Shown: positions 50,988-59,689 of the stretch, piece after piece | How the letters are laid out: every line of letters starts with the position of its first letter | How positions within the stretch are numbered: position 1 is the first letter of the stretch | Assembly (NCBI GenBank): GCA_963575745.1 | Contig: CAUYUJ010011459.1 | Span: forward strand, 71,501-135,500 | DNA length: 64,000 nt | Direction of reading: 5' to 3' | Source of the DNA: Prorocentrum cordatum | Taxonomy: Eukaryota > Sar > Dinophyceae > Prorocentrales > Prorocentraceae | The notes under the pieces: model-generated | Seen by the model: the letters and a program-made list of their open reading frames with translations, nothing else | Told to the model about the DNA's origin: nothing | Databases searched by the model: none | Position numbers and translations under genes: made by a program

Positions 50988-51245
50988 TCAAGGTCGCTGT
51001 GTCATCCCGGGAAGGGCTCGTTTTTCTCGTCGTTCGTTGTGGGACGCGTGTATGAACAGAGGCAACTCGTCAGAGTTCGATGCTGCGTTCTTCCAGTGCA
51101 CTCGGCTGCACGAGCCGGTGACAGATAAGGCTAAGCTCGGGCAGCATTCGCTTACACCGCTCAGTAGCCTCGCTTGGGAAGCGGGCTCGAGCTTGAGCCA
51201 AAACGGCTCTATGAACAGACGCAACTCGTCGAAGCCTTGGGCAGC
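50988..51245 (-). CDS. Short unassigned minus-strand reading frame
   Basis: The minus frame reads QGFDELRLFIEPFWLKLEP, then ARLLSGVSECCPSLALSVTG, then NSDELPLFIHASHNERREKR and a stop. It looks more protein-like than the surrounding microsatellite frames and contains an internal duplication (DELRLFI / DELPLFI). Upstream it merges into GAC/GGA repeats, so no start is credible. It may be an exon or a retroposed fragment; no family is recognised. Confidence 0.25.
   Translation of the reverse strand, partial: AAQGFDELRLFIEPFWLKLEPASQARLLSGVSECCPSLALSVTGSCSRVHWKNAASNSDELPLFIHASHNERREKRALPGMTQRP
51192..51208 (-). other. Spliced-leader-like 17-mer
   Basis: The minus strand reads AGCCGTTTTGGCTCAAG. 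From memory the last 17 bases of the dinoflagellate spliced leader are AGCCATTTTGGCTCAAG, so 16 of 17 match, including the final 12. The five bases further upstream do not match. Confidence 0.4.
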
Positions 51246-51305
51246 TGTGGTCGTCGTCGTCGTCGTCGTGGTCGGCGTCGTGGTCGTGGTCGTGGTCGTG
51301 GCAAG
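51246..51305. repeat. (GTC)n microsatellite
   Basis: GTCGTCGTCGTCGTCGTGGT and GGTCGTGGTCGTGG. Confidence 0.85.
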
Positions 51306-51417
51306 TCGTCGGCAGCTGGACGCCGCGGTCGACCGCTGCAGGCGCCGCAGGGGCGCACCTCCACGACTTCTGAGGGGGCGGGAGGGGGAGAGCGAAGTGA
51401 ACCCCACCCTCCCCCTC

Positions 51418-51470
51418 AAAACTCGTGGGGGGTTAGGGGTAGGGTTCGCATGTGGCCCCCTACCGCTGCA
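51418..51470. repeat. Extra arm of the 2156 inverted-repeat element
   Basis: GGGGTTAGGGGTAGGGTTCG, CATGTGGCCCCCTA closely matches the right arm at 2222-2254. Confidence 0.65.
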
Positions 51471-51607
51471 GGCGCCGCAGGGCCCCCCCCCCCCACGCCA
51501 GTTGCGAGGCCGCCTCGAGGCTCGAGCCCGCGGGCCTGGCCGCACGCCGCGAGCGGCCCCGGCGGAGGCCGCCCGGCCATGCCCGCCCGCGAGCTGCTCG
51601 GCGCGGA

Positions 51608-52390
51608 GGGAGCGGACTCGGCACGAGGCAAACGGGTCTCCAGGGCAACGGGCCCCAGCTCTGAGATCCTCCCCCTCCCCTTCCTCTCTCCTCTCCCCCT
51701 CCTCCTCCTCCTCCTCCTCCTCCTCCTCGCCCTCTTCTTCTTCTTCTTCTCCTCCTCCTCCTCCTCCTGTTCCTCCTCTCCCTCCTCGTACTCCTCCTTC
51801 TCCCCAAACTCCCCGTCCGTCCTCCTCCTCCTCATCATCATCATCATCAGCAGCAGCAGCAGCATCCTCCGCCTCCTCTTCCGCCAACTCTTTCTCCCCC
51901 TCCCCCTCCTAACCCTCCTCCTCCTCCTCCCTTCCCGGCTTTGCAGTTTTCCCCAACCATCTTGTGGTGTTGGGTCCTCGTTTTGAAGAGACAGCGAACT
52001 CGGCACGAGGCAAACGGGTCTCCAGGGCAACGGGCCCCGATTCTGAGATCCTCCCCCTCCCTTTCCTCTCCTCCTCCTCCTCCTGTTCCTCCTCCTCTGC
52101 CTCCTCCTCCTCCTCCTCCTCCTCCGTCTCCTCCTCCTCCTCACCCTCCTCCTCTTCCTCCTCATCCTCCTCCAACTCCCCCTCCTGCTTCTCCTCCTCC
52201 TCCTCCTCCTCCTCCTCTTCCGCCAACTCTGTCTCCCCTTCCCCCTCCTACCCCACCTCCCTCCTACCCCTCCTTCTTGCCCGGCGTTGCATTTGTTCCC
52301 AAACACATTGTGGTGCTGGGTCCTCGTTTTGAAGAGAGCGCGGGCTCGGCACGAGGCAAACGGGTCACAAGGGCAACGGGCCCCCCTCGG
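51608..52390. repeat. ~350-bp tandem repeat with CTC tracts (family U)
   Basis: The unit is ACTCGGCACGAGGCAAACGG, GTCTCCAGGGCAACGGGCCC, CTGAGATCCTCCCCCTCCC, a (CTC)n tract of variable length, CCAACCATCTTGTGGTGTTG and TTTTGAAGAGA. Copies start at about 51614, 51998 and 52345, the last one partial. The final part is the leader motif also used by the 77-bp satellite. Confidence 0.75.
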
Positions 52391-52690
52391 TAGCAAGTCA
52401 TGAAAGCCTGGTATGCCCATTACATTCCGTCTTTCGCGTCGGCTAGCGTCGATTAGCGTCTGGGAGTCGATGAGGTAGCGCCGAGTTAGTGTCGTGGAGC
52501 GTCGATCTAGTGTCGACTGGCGTCGATTCGCAGGAGCCGACAGGACGGTATGGGAGGCTCCCTTGAGCTGCCACCGAAGAGTCTCGAGGGCAACGGGCCT
52601 CCTGGCCCTGAGATCCGGGCGTTGCAATTTGCCTCAACCATCTAACCGCAGAGGGTCTTTAATGATAACCCCCCTAAGCTCTCGGCGGGG
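52391..52690. other. Spacer with GTCGATTAGCGTC repeats
   Basis: GCGTCGATTAGCGTCTGGGA and GTGTCGACTGGCGTCG are short degenerate copies (52440-52525). A diverged family-U remnant follows (GAGGGCAACGGGCCT). Confidence 0.45.
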
Positions 52691-52990
52691 AATAGAAACT
52701 CGTCCCTCTTCCTCCTCCTCCTTCCCCTCCCTCCTCCTTCCCCGCGGTGCATGTTCCAGTGCGCGCAGCAGCGGTGGCGGTGGTGTGTCGGAGAGGAGGA
52801 AGAGGAGGAGGAGGAGAAGGAGGAGGAGGCCGCCAGGCGTTGAGCGATGGGATTTTTAAGCACTTCTCTTAACCTCTCATGCATCCGCCGATGATAATAA
52901 TTATTTTCCAACTTGTCGGGGTCCCAATCCGTCAATAAGCCGGCGGAACAATTTTGCATTTTCCCATTATTGCCCGGGGGCATATTAAAG
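52691..52990. other. CTCC and GGA tracts plus unassigned sequence
   Basis: A CTTCCTCCTCCTCCTTCC tract (52698-52735) and a GGAGGAAGAGGAGG tract (52790-52830). The last ~130 bases are unassigned. Confidence 0.5.
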
Positions 52991-53005
52991 ACCTTTTGGG
53001 GTTAA

Positions 53006-53650
53006 TGGTGTTGGGTCCTCGTCTTGAAGAGACAGCGCCCCGCGTTCCTTCTCCTTCCTCTCCTCATCCTCCCCCTTCTCCCACCCTTGCCTCTGCCCTC
53101 CGCAAGTCCACAATTTCAGCTTAACTCATTACGGCGCGTCGTGGCCCAATAGGGAGCTCCACCGAAGGACCCCGTGGCTGTGACCACATGCGTTCCGCGC
53201 CACCCAGTACAGCGCTTCGTCGCCCCATAGGGAGCTCCACCGAAGGTCCCAGTGGCTGTGAACACCTGCGTCCCGCGCCACCCAGCACGGCGCTTCCTGG
53301 CCCGATTGTAGGGAGCTCCACCGAAGGCCCCATTGGCTGTGACCACAAGCGTCCCGCGCCACCCAGTACGGCGCTTTGTGGCCCTATGGGGAGTTCCACC
53401 AAAGGCCCCAGTGGTTGTGACCACGTGCGTCCCACTGTAGTGGCCCCAGGGGGAGCTTCACCGAAGGCCCAAGTGGCGACGTTTTCAAGGCGGCCCCGCT
53501 CCATTTCGTCACACCCCTCACACGCTTCGTGGCCCCATGTGGATCGCCGGCGAAGGCCTCAATGGCTGCGCCCGCATGCGTTCCCGCCATATTTCGGCAC
53601 ACCCCTTACACGCTTCGTGGCCCCATAAGGGTATCCACCGAAGGCGATAC
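53006..53650 (+). repeat. Second locus of the 77-bp satellite, with leader
   Basis: The leader AATGGTGTTGGGTCCTCGTC, TTGAAGAGACAGCG and a C-rich tract are followed by about four ~77-bp units with variable block CTGTGAC (GTGGCTGTGACCACATGCG). Longer units with CGTCACACCCCTCACACG follow. It ends near 53680 in the boundary-like TTTGGGCCCTTCACCAGG. Confidence 0.8.
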
Positions 53651-53739
53651 TCACAACGGCGACACTCACAACTGAAATGTTTGGGCCCTTCACCAGGATA
53701 GTTTTCCGCACCGTTTCTTGCCGTGTACGGCCCCAGGAC

Positions 53740-53900
53740 CATCTCTGGACCTCCCAGATGGTCGCGCAGCATCGCCGATGCATCGGCGATGCAGCTCGAT
53801 GTGGAGCTCCCTTCTCTCCATGCCCATGTCGCCGATGAGTCGCCGACGTCCCCGATACATCGGCGATGCTGCGGCATCCCCGACCCTGTGTACCATCCAG
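53740..53900. repeat. Family J copy 4
   Basis: CATCGCCGATGCATCGGCGA, CAGCTCGATGTGGAGCTCCC, ATACATCGGCGATGCTGCGG. Confidence 0.65.
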
Positions 53901-54154
53901 AAGGCCTCTACCGTCGCAGATCGATCCGGCTCGAAGCATGCCGCAGAAAGATCAGGTCTCGGATTCTCTGAGACTCTCAGGGGAGTCAGAGGAGGAGACT
54001 GCACCGATATCGCTGCCGTTCCCTCGTCTTCACCTTTTCTGGGCCTCTGGAGGGGCTCTCGTCGCCATCGTTGGCTTCGCTTTGGAATTGTGGCCAAAGA
54101 TCACCCCGGGAGAGGTCCTGGGAGCAGCGGCACAGTCGACCTGCATGGTAAGGA

Positions 54155-54300
54155 TGGGCACCCTTCCCAAGGGTATCCCTGCGTCCTTGCTTCTCGGACC
54201 GTCCTTGGCGACTTTCGTCGGCCGCGCCCCACCCGCAAATGGTCGACATGGCCTTCCGAGGCCCCTGCATCCTTATCGCGCATCCTTATTGTGCGGGGCG
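54155..54300 (+). repeat. Family O copy 2
   Basis: See 47055-47190. Shared order: CTGCGTCCTTGCTTCTCGGA and later CCTGCATCCTTATCGCGCAT. Confidence 0.45.
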
Positions 54301-54380
54301 ATTGCATTCAGAGAGCCAGAGGCTTCGGAGAGACCCCGCCGCCATCTGGGAAGGCTTGCCCTTTCTCACCCTTCTCATTT

Positions 54381-54546
54381 CGGGTGTTGCTAGAAGTACC
54401 CCTGGCCCAAGGTACCCCTAGGATTCTCGGGGTGGCCCAGACGGCCTCCAGGGCACCCCTCGCGAGGCCCAGAGGGCCCCAGGGGCTCCAAAATGGAGCG
54501 AAAAGCTGGGGGCACCTCGGGCCAGGGGCATTTTTAGCAACACCCG
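54381..54546. mobile_element. MITE-V (palindromic element)
   Basis: The left end CGGGTGTTGCTAGAAGTACC, CCTGGCCC and the right end GGGCCAGGGGCATTTTTAGC, AACACCCG are inverted repeats of about 28 bases enclosing a 110-base GC-rich centre. No frame of its own. Confidence 0.75.
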
Positions 54547-54846
54547 ATCACTTCCCCCCCTCGACGCGCCGCCGATGACGGAATCGGACCCAGAGGTTTT
54601 TCCCCAATCAGCGTGGGCATTTTAGGGGACCTAGCAGATGCTGAAAGATTTGGGCGAATACTGGTGGCCGATTTCGCTGGGCGGCTGGGTTCCCGGTTCT
54701 GGGCTCGGGGTTCCCGCTTGCAGGTTCCGGATTGGTCTCGGTGGGTGACTGGGTGGCCAGGTTCTTGGCTCTTGGCGCCAAGGCTCCCAGCAGTGTATGG
54801 TTGGTTGGGTTTCTGGGCTCCAAGTATTTGGTTGCATGTATACGTG

Positions 54847-54965
54847 CATGTGTGTATGTATGTATGTATGTATGTATGTATGTATGTATGTATGTATGTA
54901 TGTATGTATGTATGTATGTAGGTCGGTTGGTCGGTCGGTAGGTCGGTCGGTAGGTAGGTAGGTAG
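54847..54965. repeat. (GTAT)n and (GGTC/GGTA)n microsatellites
   Basis: GTATGTATGTATGTATGTAT from 54854 to about 54920, then GGTCGGTCGGTAGGTCGG. Confidence 0.95.
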
Positions 54966-55419
54966 GTGCACATGTATATACATACGTACAAACATATAGA
55001 CAGACACGCATACATACGCATATACACGCTCACACACATACTCATATGGTATCCTTCAAAAGGTGTCTATGCAAGTCCACTGTAGCGCGTGCGATGCCGT
55101 TGGTGCTACGCTCTCTCCGTAGCTTGATGCCTCAAATAACGCCGTCAGCGGCGGCATGGTGTCTTGCCCCACCCCGTGGGGTAGATAGGCCTGGCCCCCA
55201 CATCCGTGCACTTTTTGGGTGGTGGACGGAGGTCCAGGCGCAAGTTCCACTGGGCCCGCGCCCGCCAGGGGCGCGCCGTGACGACGCCCGAGCGCCGTGC
55301 CCTCGGAATCCGGTTTTTTGCGTCGGGTGTTTCTTGCAGGCCGCGATCGCATGGCGGAGCCCGGCGCGCGGCCGCTGCCACGGGGCGCGCCAACGGTCGC
55401 GGTGCCGCCGCGGACGCAT

Positions 55420-56110
55420 GGTGGACGCCGAGGGCCGCCCGCAGGGGACCGAGCTGCTCCAGGTCGAGGTGGCCTGCGCCTTGGGCCCCCTTCGGGAGGT
55501 TATTCAAGGCCACCCGCGCGCTGAGGCCAGCGACGAGCACTTCAGCTGGCGCTCGCAGCGCCCGAACGTGGAGGGCGGGCGGCCTGGGAACGCCGCGTTC
55601 CAGCTGTGCGCGCGCGGGGCCAACGGACGCGCTGCTTCGACGCCGCGCGGGGCGATGGTCGGGCCCTTGGACATCTCGCAGGTCGTCGACCCCGCGGACC
55701 TCGAGCAGGACAGGGCCAAGCTCCACTGCACCCGCAGGCATGCCAGCGACTTGGGCGAGCCGCTCCGCCCTCCGCCGCTGCAGCCGCTGGCGCCAGGGGA
55801 GGAGGCTGGAACGGAGCATGCCGAGGCACTATTGGCAGGGGCTCTCGGCGAGGAGCCGCCCGCGAAACGCCCGCGGCACGAGCTGGAAAACATCGGGGGC
55901 GCAGCCATCCCGCGGCGGGGCAAGAGCTTCGCGGACGTCGACGGCAGCCCGTTGGACGCGGAGCTCGAGGGGCTGGAGGACGTCGCTGCCGACCCTGGCC
56001 TGGAACGCCGGCTGGCGCGCCCGGGCAGCTGCGGAGGCCCGCGAGGCAAGTTGCGGGACGCAGGCCCCCACGCTGCCCCGCGCCTCGTCGGCCCACTGCG
56101 GGAGCGCCTT
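55420..56110 (+). pseudogene. Gag-like N-terminal region of the DIRS-like element
   Basis: The frame open from 55046 to 56485 reads protein-like sequence in 55420-56110: GTELLQVEVACALGPLREVI, HFSWRSQRPNVEGGRPGNAA, VDPADLEQDRAKLHC, PPAKRPRHELENIGG. Charged residues are balanced, unlike the Arg/Ala/Gly-only shadows on either side. No nucleic-acid-binding motif is visible, and the gag label rests on position upstream of the reverse transcriptase. Downstream of 56110 the frame degenerates. Confidence 0.4.
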
Positions 56111-56544
56111 TCGGCGGCGGCGGCCGCCAGCGCGGCGCGGGCAGGACCAGCTGCGGCGGGGGCGCCAGCTGCCTCGGGCTCGCGCTCGCGGCTGGTCTCA
56201 GCGCCAGCACGGCGCCCCCTGCCCCCAGCGAGTCGGAAAACGACGGGGCGGGCGACGGCGACCTCGAGCGGGGCGCGCTGGGCGAGAGCTTCTTGGGCGT
56301 CGGGGTCAAGCGGGGCCTCTTCAGGCAGATTGCGCGACGCCGCCCTTGCGCGCTCCTCGAGCACGCGCGCCTCCGCGATTAGTCCACGCAGCAGCTGCGC
56401 GTGGCCGAGGGCGACCCGCTCGCTCTCGCCTGGGCGCCCGCGCGTGCGGAGGCCCATCGCCAGCGCGGCCCCGGCCAACAGTTAGCGGCGCATTGCGAGG
56501 GGCGACGTCGGTATTCAGCGCATCGCCGTCGGGGGGGGCCATCC

Positions 56545-57126
56545 CGCTCCCCGAGGGCCGCGCGTTGCTGCAATCGCCCGACAACTGGGCTTCCGCTTTC
56601 TACCGCTACGAACTCCACGAGGCGCGGCAGCCCTACATGATGCTCCAGGATGCTACCTCGAACGATCGCATCGGGGTCAGCGGGCCTAAAGGACACGCGT
56701 TGCGCCCCGGGTCATCCCGATGGGCCCGGTCAATGCCGCCGCGGTCTTCCGGCGCTGCCACCGCCGATTGGACCCCAGCAGCGCGCGCCACCTGGGCGCG
56801 GGGCTCGCCCCCAGCAGCGAGTGGCGCGCGGACCGCCCGCGGCCCTTGGAGTCGGAAGGGCTCGAGCCGAAATAAATCAAGTCTTCGTCGACGACTGCGA
56901 CCGCGGCGAGATCGCCCCGGCGCAGGGCTGAGCTTCTCGGGACCGCGAGCGCAGCGCAGGAGGGGCAGCGCCGCGCCCGCCGCCGCTCCGGGATCCAGGC
57001 GGCCGATGGCAAGGCCAAGCACAGGGCGCTCATCTTCGAGCGGATGGGTGCCAGCCCTGATGGCCTCGCACGCCGCGTCGGGGCCACCGTCGAGAAGCCG
57101 CGCGCCCTGCCGGGGTTCGCGTTCTA
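56545..57126 (+). pseudogene. Reverse transcriptase of the DIRS-like element
   Basis: Four segments in successive frames: PEGRALLQSPDNWASAFYRY (56545-56620, fingers/palm); VIPMGPVNAAAVFRRCHRRL (56711-56770, motif B-like PMG...NA...F); VFVDDCD (56881-56901, catalytic motif C); and GIQAADGKAKHRALIFERMG (56990-57050, post-motif-C segment). A TAA at about 56872 and the frame changes show the gene is dead. Motif A was not located with confidence. Confidence 0.7.
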
Positions 57127-57310
57127 GTAGGGGGTGGGCAAGGGAGCGATGTCGTCGCAGTCCGTCCTCGTGATCATAGGGCGCTGAATTAGGGCGGCTG
57201 GGTTTCGGCGGCCGTTCGCGGGGCGCTTCGGCGCGGCGCGGGTCGCTGGGCAATGGCAGCGGCCGCGGGCAGTTCCCGTCCACGCGTGCGACGCGCTGCG
57301 CAGCTTCACG

Positions 57311-57460
57311 ATGGCCCTCGCACTCGCCTTCGCCGACCTGCGAGCGCAGATCGCCCCTTGCGCCGTCGCGGCGGATGCGAGCGAGCGCGCCGGAGGGATC
57401 TGCCGCGCGGTCGGGCTCTTCGAGGCGGGCATTGCGCGCGCGAAGGGGGGCCCTCGGTCG
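57311..57460 (+). pseudogene. RNase H-like segment of the DIRS-like element
   Basis: The frame reads CAVAADASERAGGICRAVGL (57356-57415). The Asp at 57374 in a V.AD.S..GGI.RA context fits the first beta-strand and catalytic Asp of RNase H in this class of element. The remaining acidic residues were not identified. Confidence 0.5.
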
Positions 57461-57971
57461 TCTCGCCGCGGCCGCGGGCGATCTCGCATCCTGCGAAAGG
57501 GACGCGCTGGCGGCCGTGCGTCGCCACGGTGGAGCTGTTCTGGCGGGCGGCGGGCGGGGCAGTTGCAGCCTCGCGCCTGTCCTTTACCGCCGAAGGTATC
57601 TCGTGGCAGAGGCCCGCCCAAATCTCCGCGTTGCAGCTGGGGCCAGCCGTCGCGGGAGCCAGGTGGCGCTGCTGGACGGCGGCCAGTCATCGCCGCCGCC
57701 CCCTCTGCATCTTGGATGCCCGAGCGATCGCGGCAGTCAGAGCCGCAGGCTGCTCGAGTGCGCCTGCCGCGCAGCTGGGCCTTCAGCGGGCTCAGCGCGC
57801 TGCGCCTCGCGACGGGCGGCCGCCCGATCTACGGCCACTGCGACGCGGGCGATGCGCCGGCGGGCGCGCCACCCCGTCGGAGCTTCGGGGGCGGCCGCCA
57901 CTGCGGACGAGGCAGCCGCCCAGGCTTTCGCGCGACGCCTGGCGGAGCGAGCGCGGCCGCAGCGGGAGGTC

Positions 57972-58720
57972 ATGATCTCGCCCCTCTCACGCCAGAGATG
58001 CGCTGACGCAATCGACGAGATCGTTGACTTCTGGGTGGAGAACGGGGGCCCACCTCTCGCTCCCGCGCGGGCTGATGCGGATCTAGCGGCTTCCATCGAG
58101 AAGCGGCGAGGGGAGCGTGCCATCGCTGAAGCTTCGTATTTTGTCCCCCCAGCACGCGGGCACCTCGGTGAAAGCTGGCGGCTGGCGCGGTCGCAGCAGC
58201 GCCCAGTTGGCCGCGGCCATCGGTTCGGCCGCTAATCGCCGCAGCCTTCGCGGGGGCATGTGCCGCGACAAGCCGCTTGGGAGCGGCCGCTATTCTGGCC
58301 GCTGTGTGCGACGCGTGCATGCGGACTGGCGAGATGGCCTCGCTCGTCCTGAGCGACGCGCAGCCGTGCCCGGCTTGGGCGCCAGCGTCGCCGTTGCTGG
58401 CGAGGGCCAAGGCAGGGGCTGCTTCGGAGGCGGCGCGTGTGGGCATGGAGCTCAGCGCGCTCCGCCGCCTCTCCGGCCAGGTCAGGGGCCCCCAGTCTTC
58501 GGCGGCGCCGCGCTGGCGCCGCGCAGCTGGGGGCGCGGCGGGGCCGGCGCGCGGACTTCCAGTCCCATGGTTCCATGGGGCGCACTTGGTGGGCGTCGGT
58601 CCGCGCGGCGAGGTTGTGAGCCCAGGGCGCCGCGACGGAGGTTGTGCAGCTCAGCCTGGGCGAGCTTCAGTTCGCGCGGCGCAGGCGCTCGGCGGCCCGC
58701 CTCCGTGCCGCGGCGGGCGG
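57972..58720 (+). pseudogene. Tyrosine recombinase-like region
   Basis: A SAM-like N-terminal domain is suggested by ISPLSRQRCADAIDEIVDFW, VENGGPPLAPARADADLA (57975-58090). The core reads LAAVCDACMRTGEMASLVLS (about 58286-58350, another frame), where R-T-G-E matches the first catalytic Arg box of tyrosine recombinases. A helical tail GELQFARRRRSAARLRAAAG (58652-58711) is in a third frame. The H-x-x-R box and the nucleophilic Tyr were not found, so the assignment is partial. Confidence 0.5.
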
Positions 58721-58994
58721 AAAAAAGGCAAGCGATTGGGCGATTAGGAAACTGAGCGTAGATCGTGACAGCGGATTGTTTCAGGTGAGCAAGCGAACGA
58801 AATCGAACAGCCCGAGAGGATCATCAGGTCAGCGGCGGGGGCCTTGAAGGGGTTGATGATCTCCTTGTTTTGGCCTGCCGCTGCAACGCGGCAGTGGCGC
58901 GAAACGACAGGTGAGCTACCGTTCGAGTTGGCGCACCCACGCCCCCCAGGAGGCCCAGGATGGTTTGGCAAATCCGTTGGTCCCCTGCCGAAGC

Positions 58995-59071
58995 GGCGCA
59001 GCTAATCTGGATGAGCTGCAGTTCGATCGGCGCAGGGACCTGGCGGCCCACCCCCGTGCCGCGGCGAGCTG
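58995..59071 (+). pseudogene. Second copy of the recombinase tail
   Basis: The frame reads NLDELQFDRRRDLAAHPRAA and then a TGA stop. At the DNA level it parallels 58637-58712 (GCAGCT...GAGCT.CAGTTCG..CGGCGCAGG). It is either a duplicated 3' end or the end of another element copy. Confidence 0.5.
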
Positions 59072-59400
59072 AACACAGCTCACACGCATCCCTGTCTTGT
59101 TGTTCCCTCCCTGCTCTCCTTTGTTTCTCGCCCCAGGAGTCAGAGATGAGGATTGGCACTGGGAGGAGGTGAGAGGACGGCTGCGCCAAGAAAGCGTCCG
59201 TCGAGAGTGCCAGACGGCGTGGGGCCCCTGGATCCTCAGGGAAGGCTCGGCCCTGGCTGCGGCCTGGCAGCAGCCAGGGTGGCAGAGCAGGGGTCGGGCC
59301 CGCCCGAGGTTGCCCCAGGGGCCTGGCCGTCTGGCCCCCGGGGTGTCTGGAGCCAAAAGCTTCACTAGTGGAGCGCGCAAAAGAAGGGAAAGACGGCATA

Positions 59401-59417
59401 TACACACACACACACAT

Positions 59418-59455
<38 letters not shown>
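59401..59455. repeat. (CA)n(TA)n microsatellite
   Basis: ACACACACACACATCC then TATATATATATATATATATA. Confidence 0.95.
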
Positions 59456-59456
<1 letters not shown>

Positions 59457-59689
59457 AGGGAACGGGACCTGGGGCCGCCAGGTTGGTGCCTCGGACCCCC
59501 ATGGGGCCACGGGGCTCACTTTCGCTGTGTTTTTACAGGGCTTCGGCGTTCCAGGGCCTCCGAGGGAGGCCGCCAGGAGTGGACCTGCGCCCCCTGGGGG
59601 CTCCGGGGCTCACTTTCCCTATGTTTTTACAAGGTTTCCGCGTCCTGGGCCTCGGAGGCCGCCGCCTCCGACCCCCCGTGGGAGGACGG

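Larger units (their letters stand above)
55200..58750 (+). mobile_element. Degraded DIRS-like retroelement (RT, RNase H, tyrosine recombinase)
   Basis: Plus-strand order: an acidic/basic gag-like region (about 55420-56110), reverse transcriptase (56545-57120), RNase H-like (57311-57450) and a tyrosine-recombinase-like region (57972-58720). This order is that of DIRS/Ngaro-type retrotransposons, which integrate with a tyrosine recombinase instead of a DDE integrase. Each motif lies in a different frame from the next, so the copy is decayed. I recognise the motif style from dinoflagellate retroelements. Termini were not found. Confidence 0.68.

Noticed and set aside
59099-59175. Polypyrimidine-AG followed by GGAGGAG-GTGAGA as an intron/exon boundary
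   Set aside because: The bounded segment is only about 34 bases and no adjoining coding sequence was found. Splice-like strings are common in this composition.
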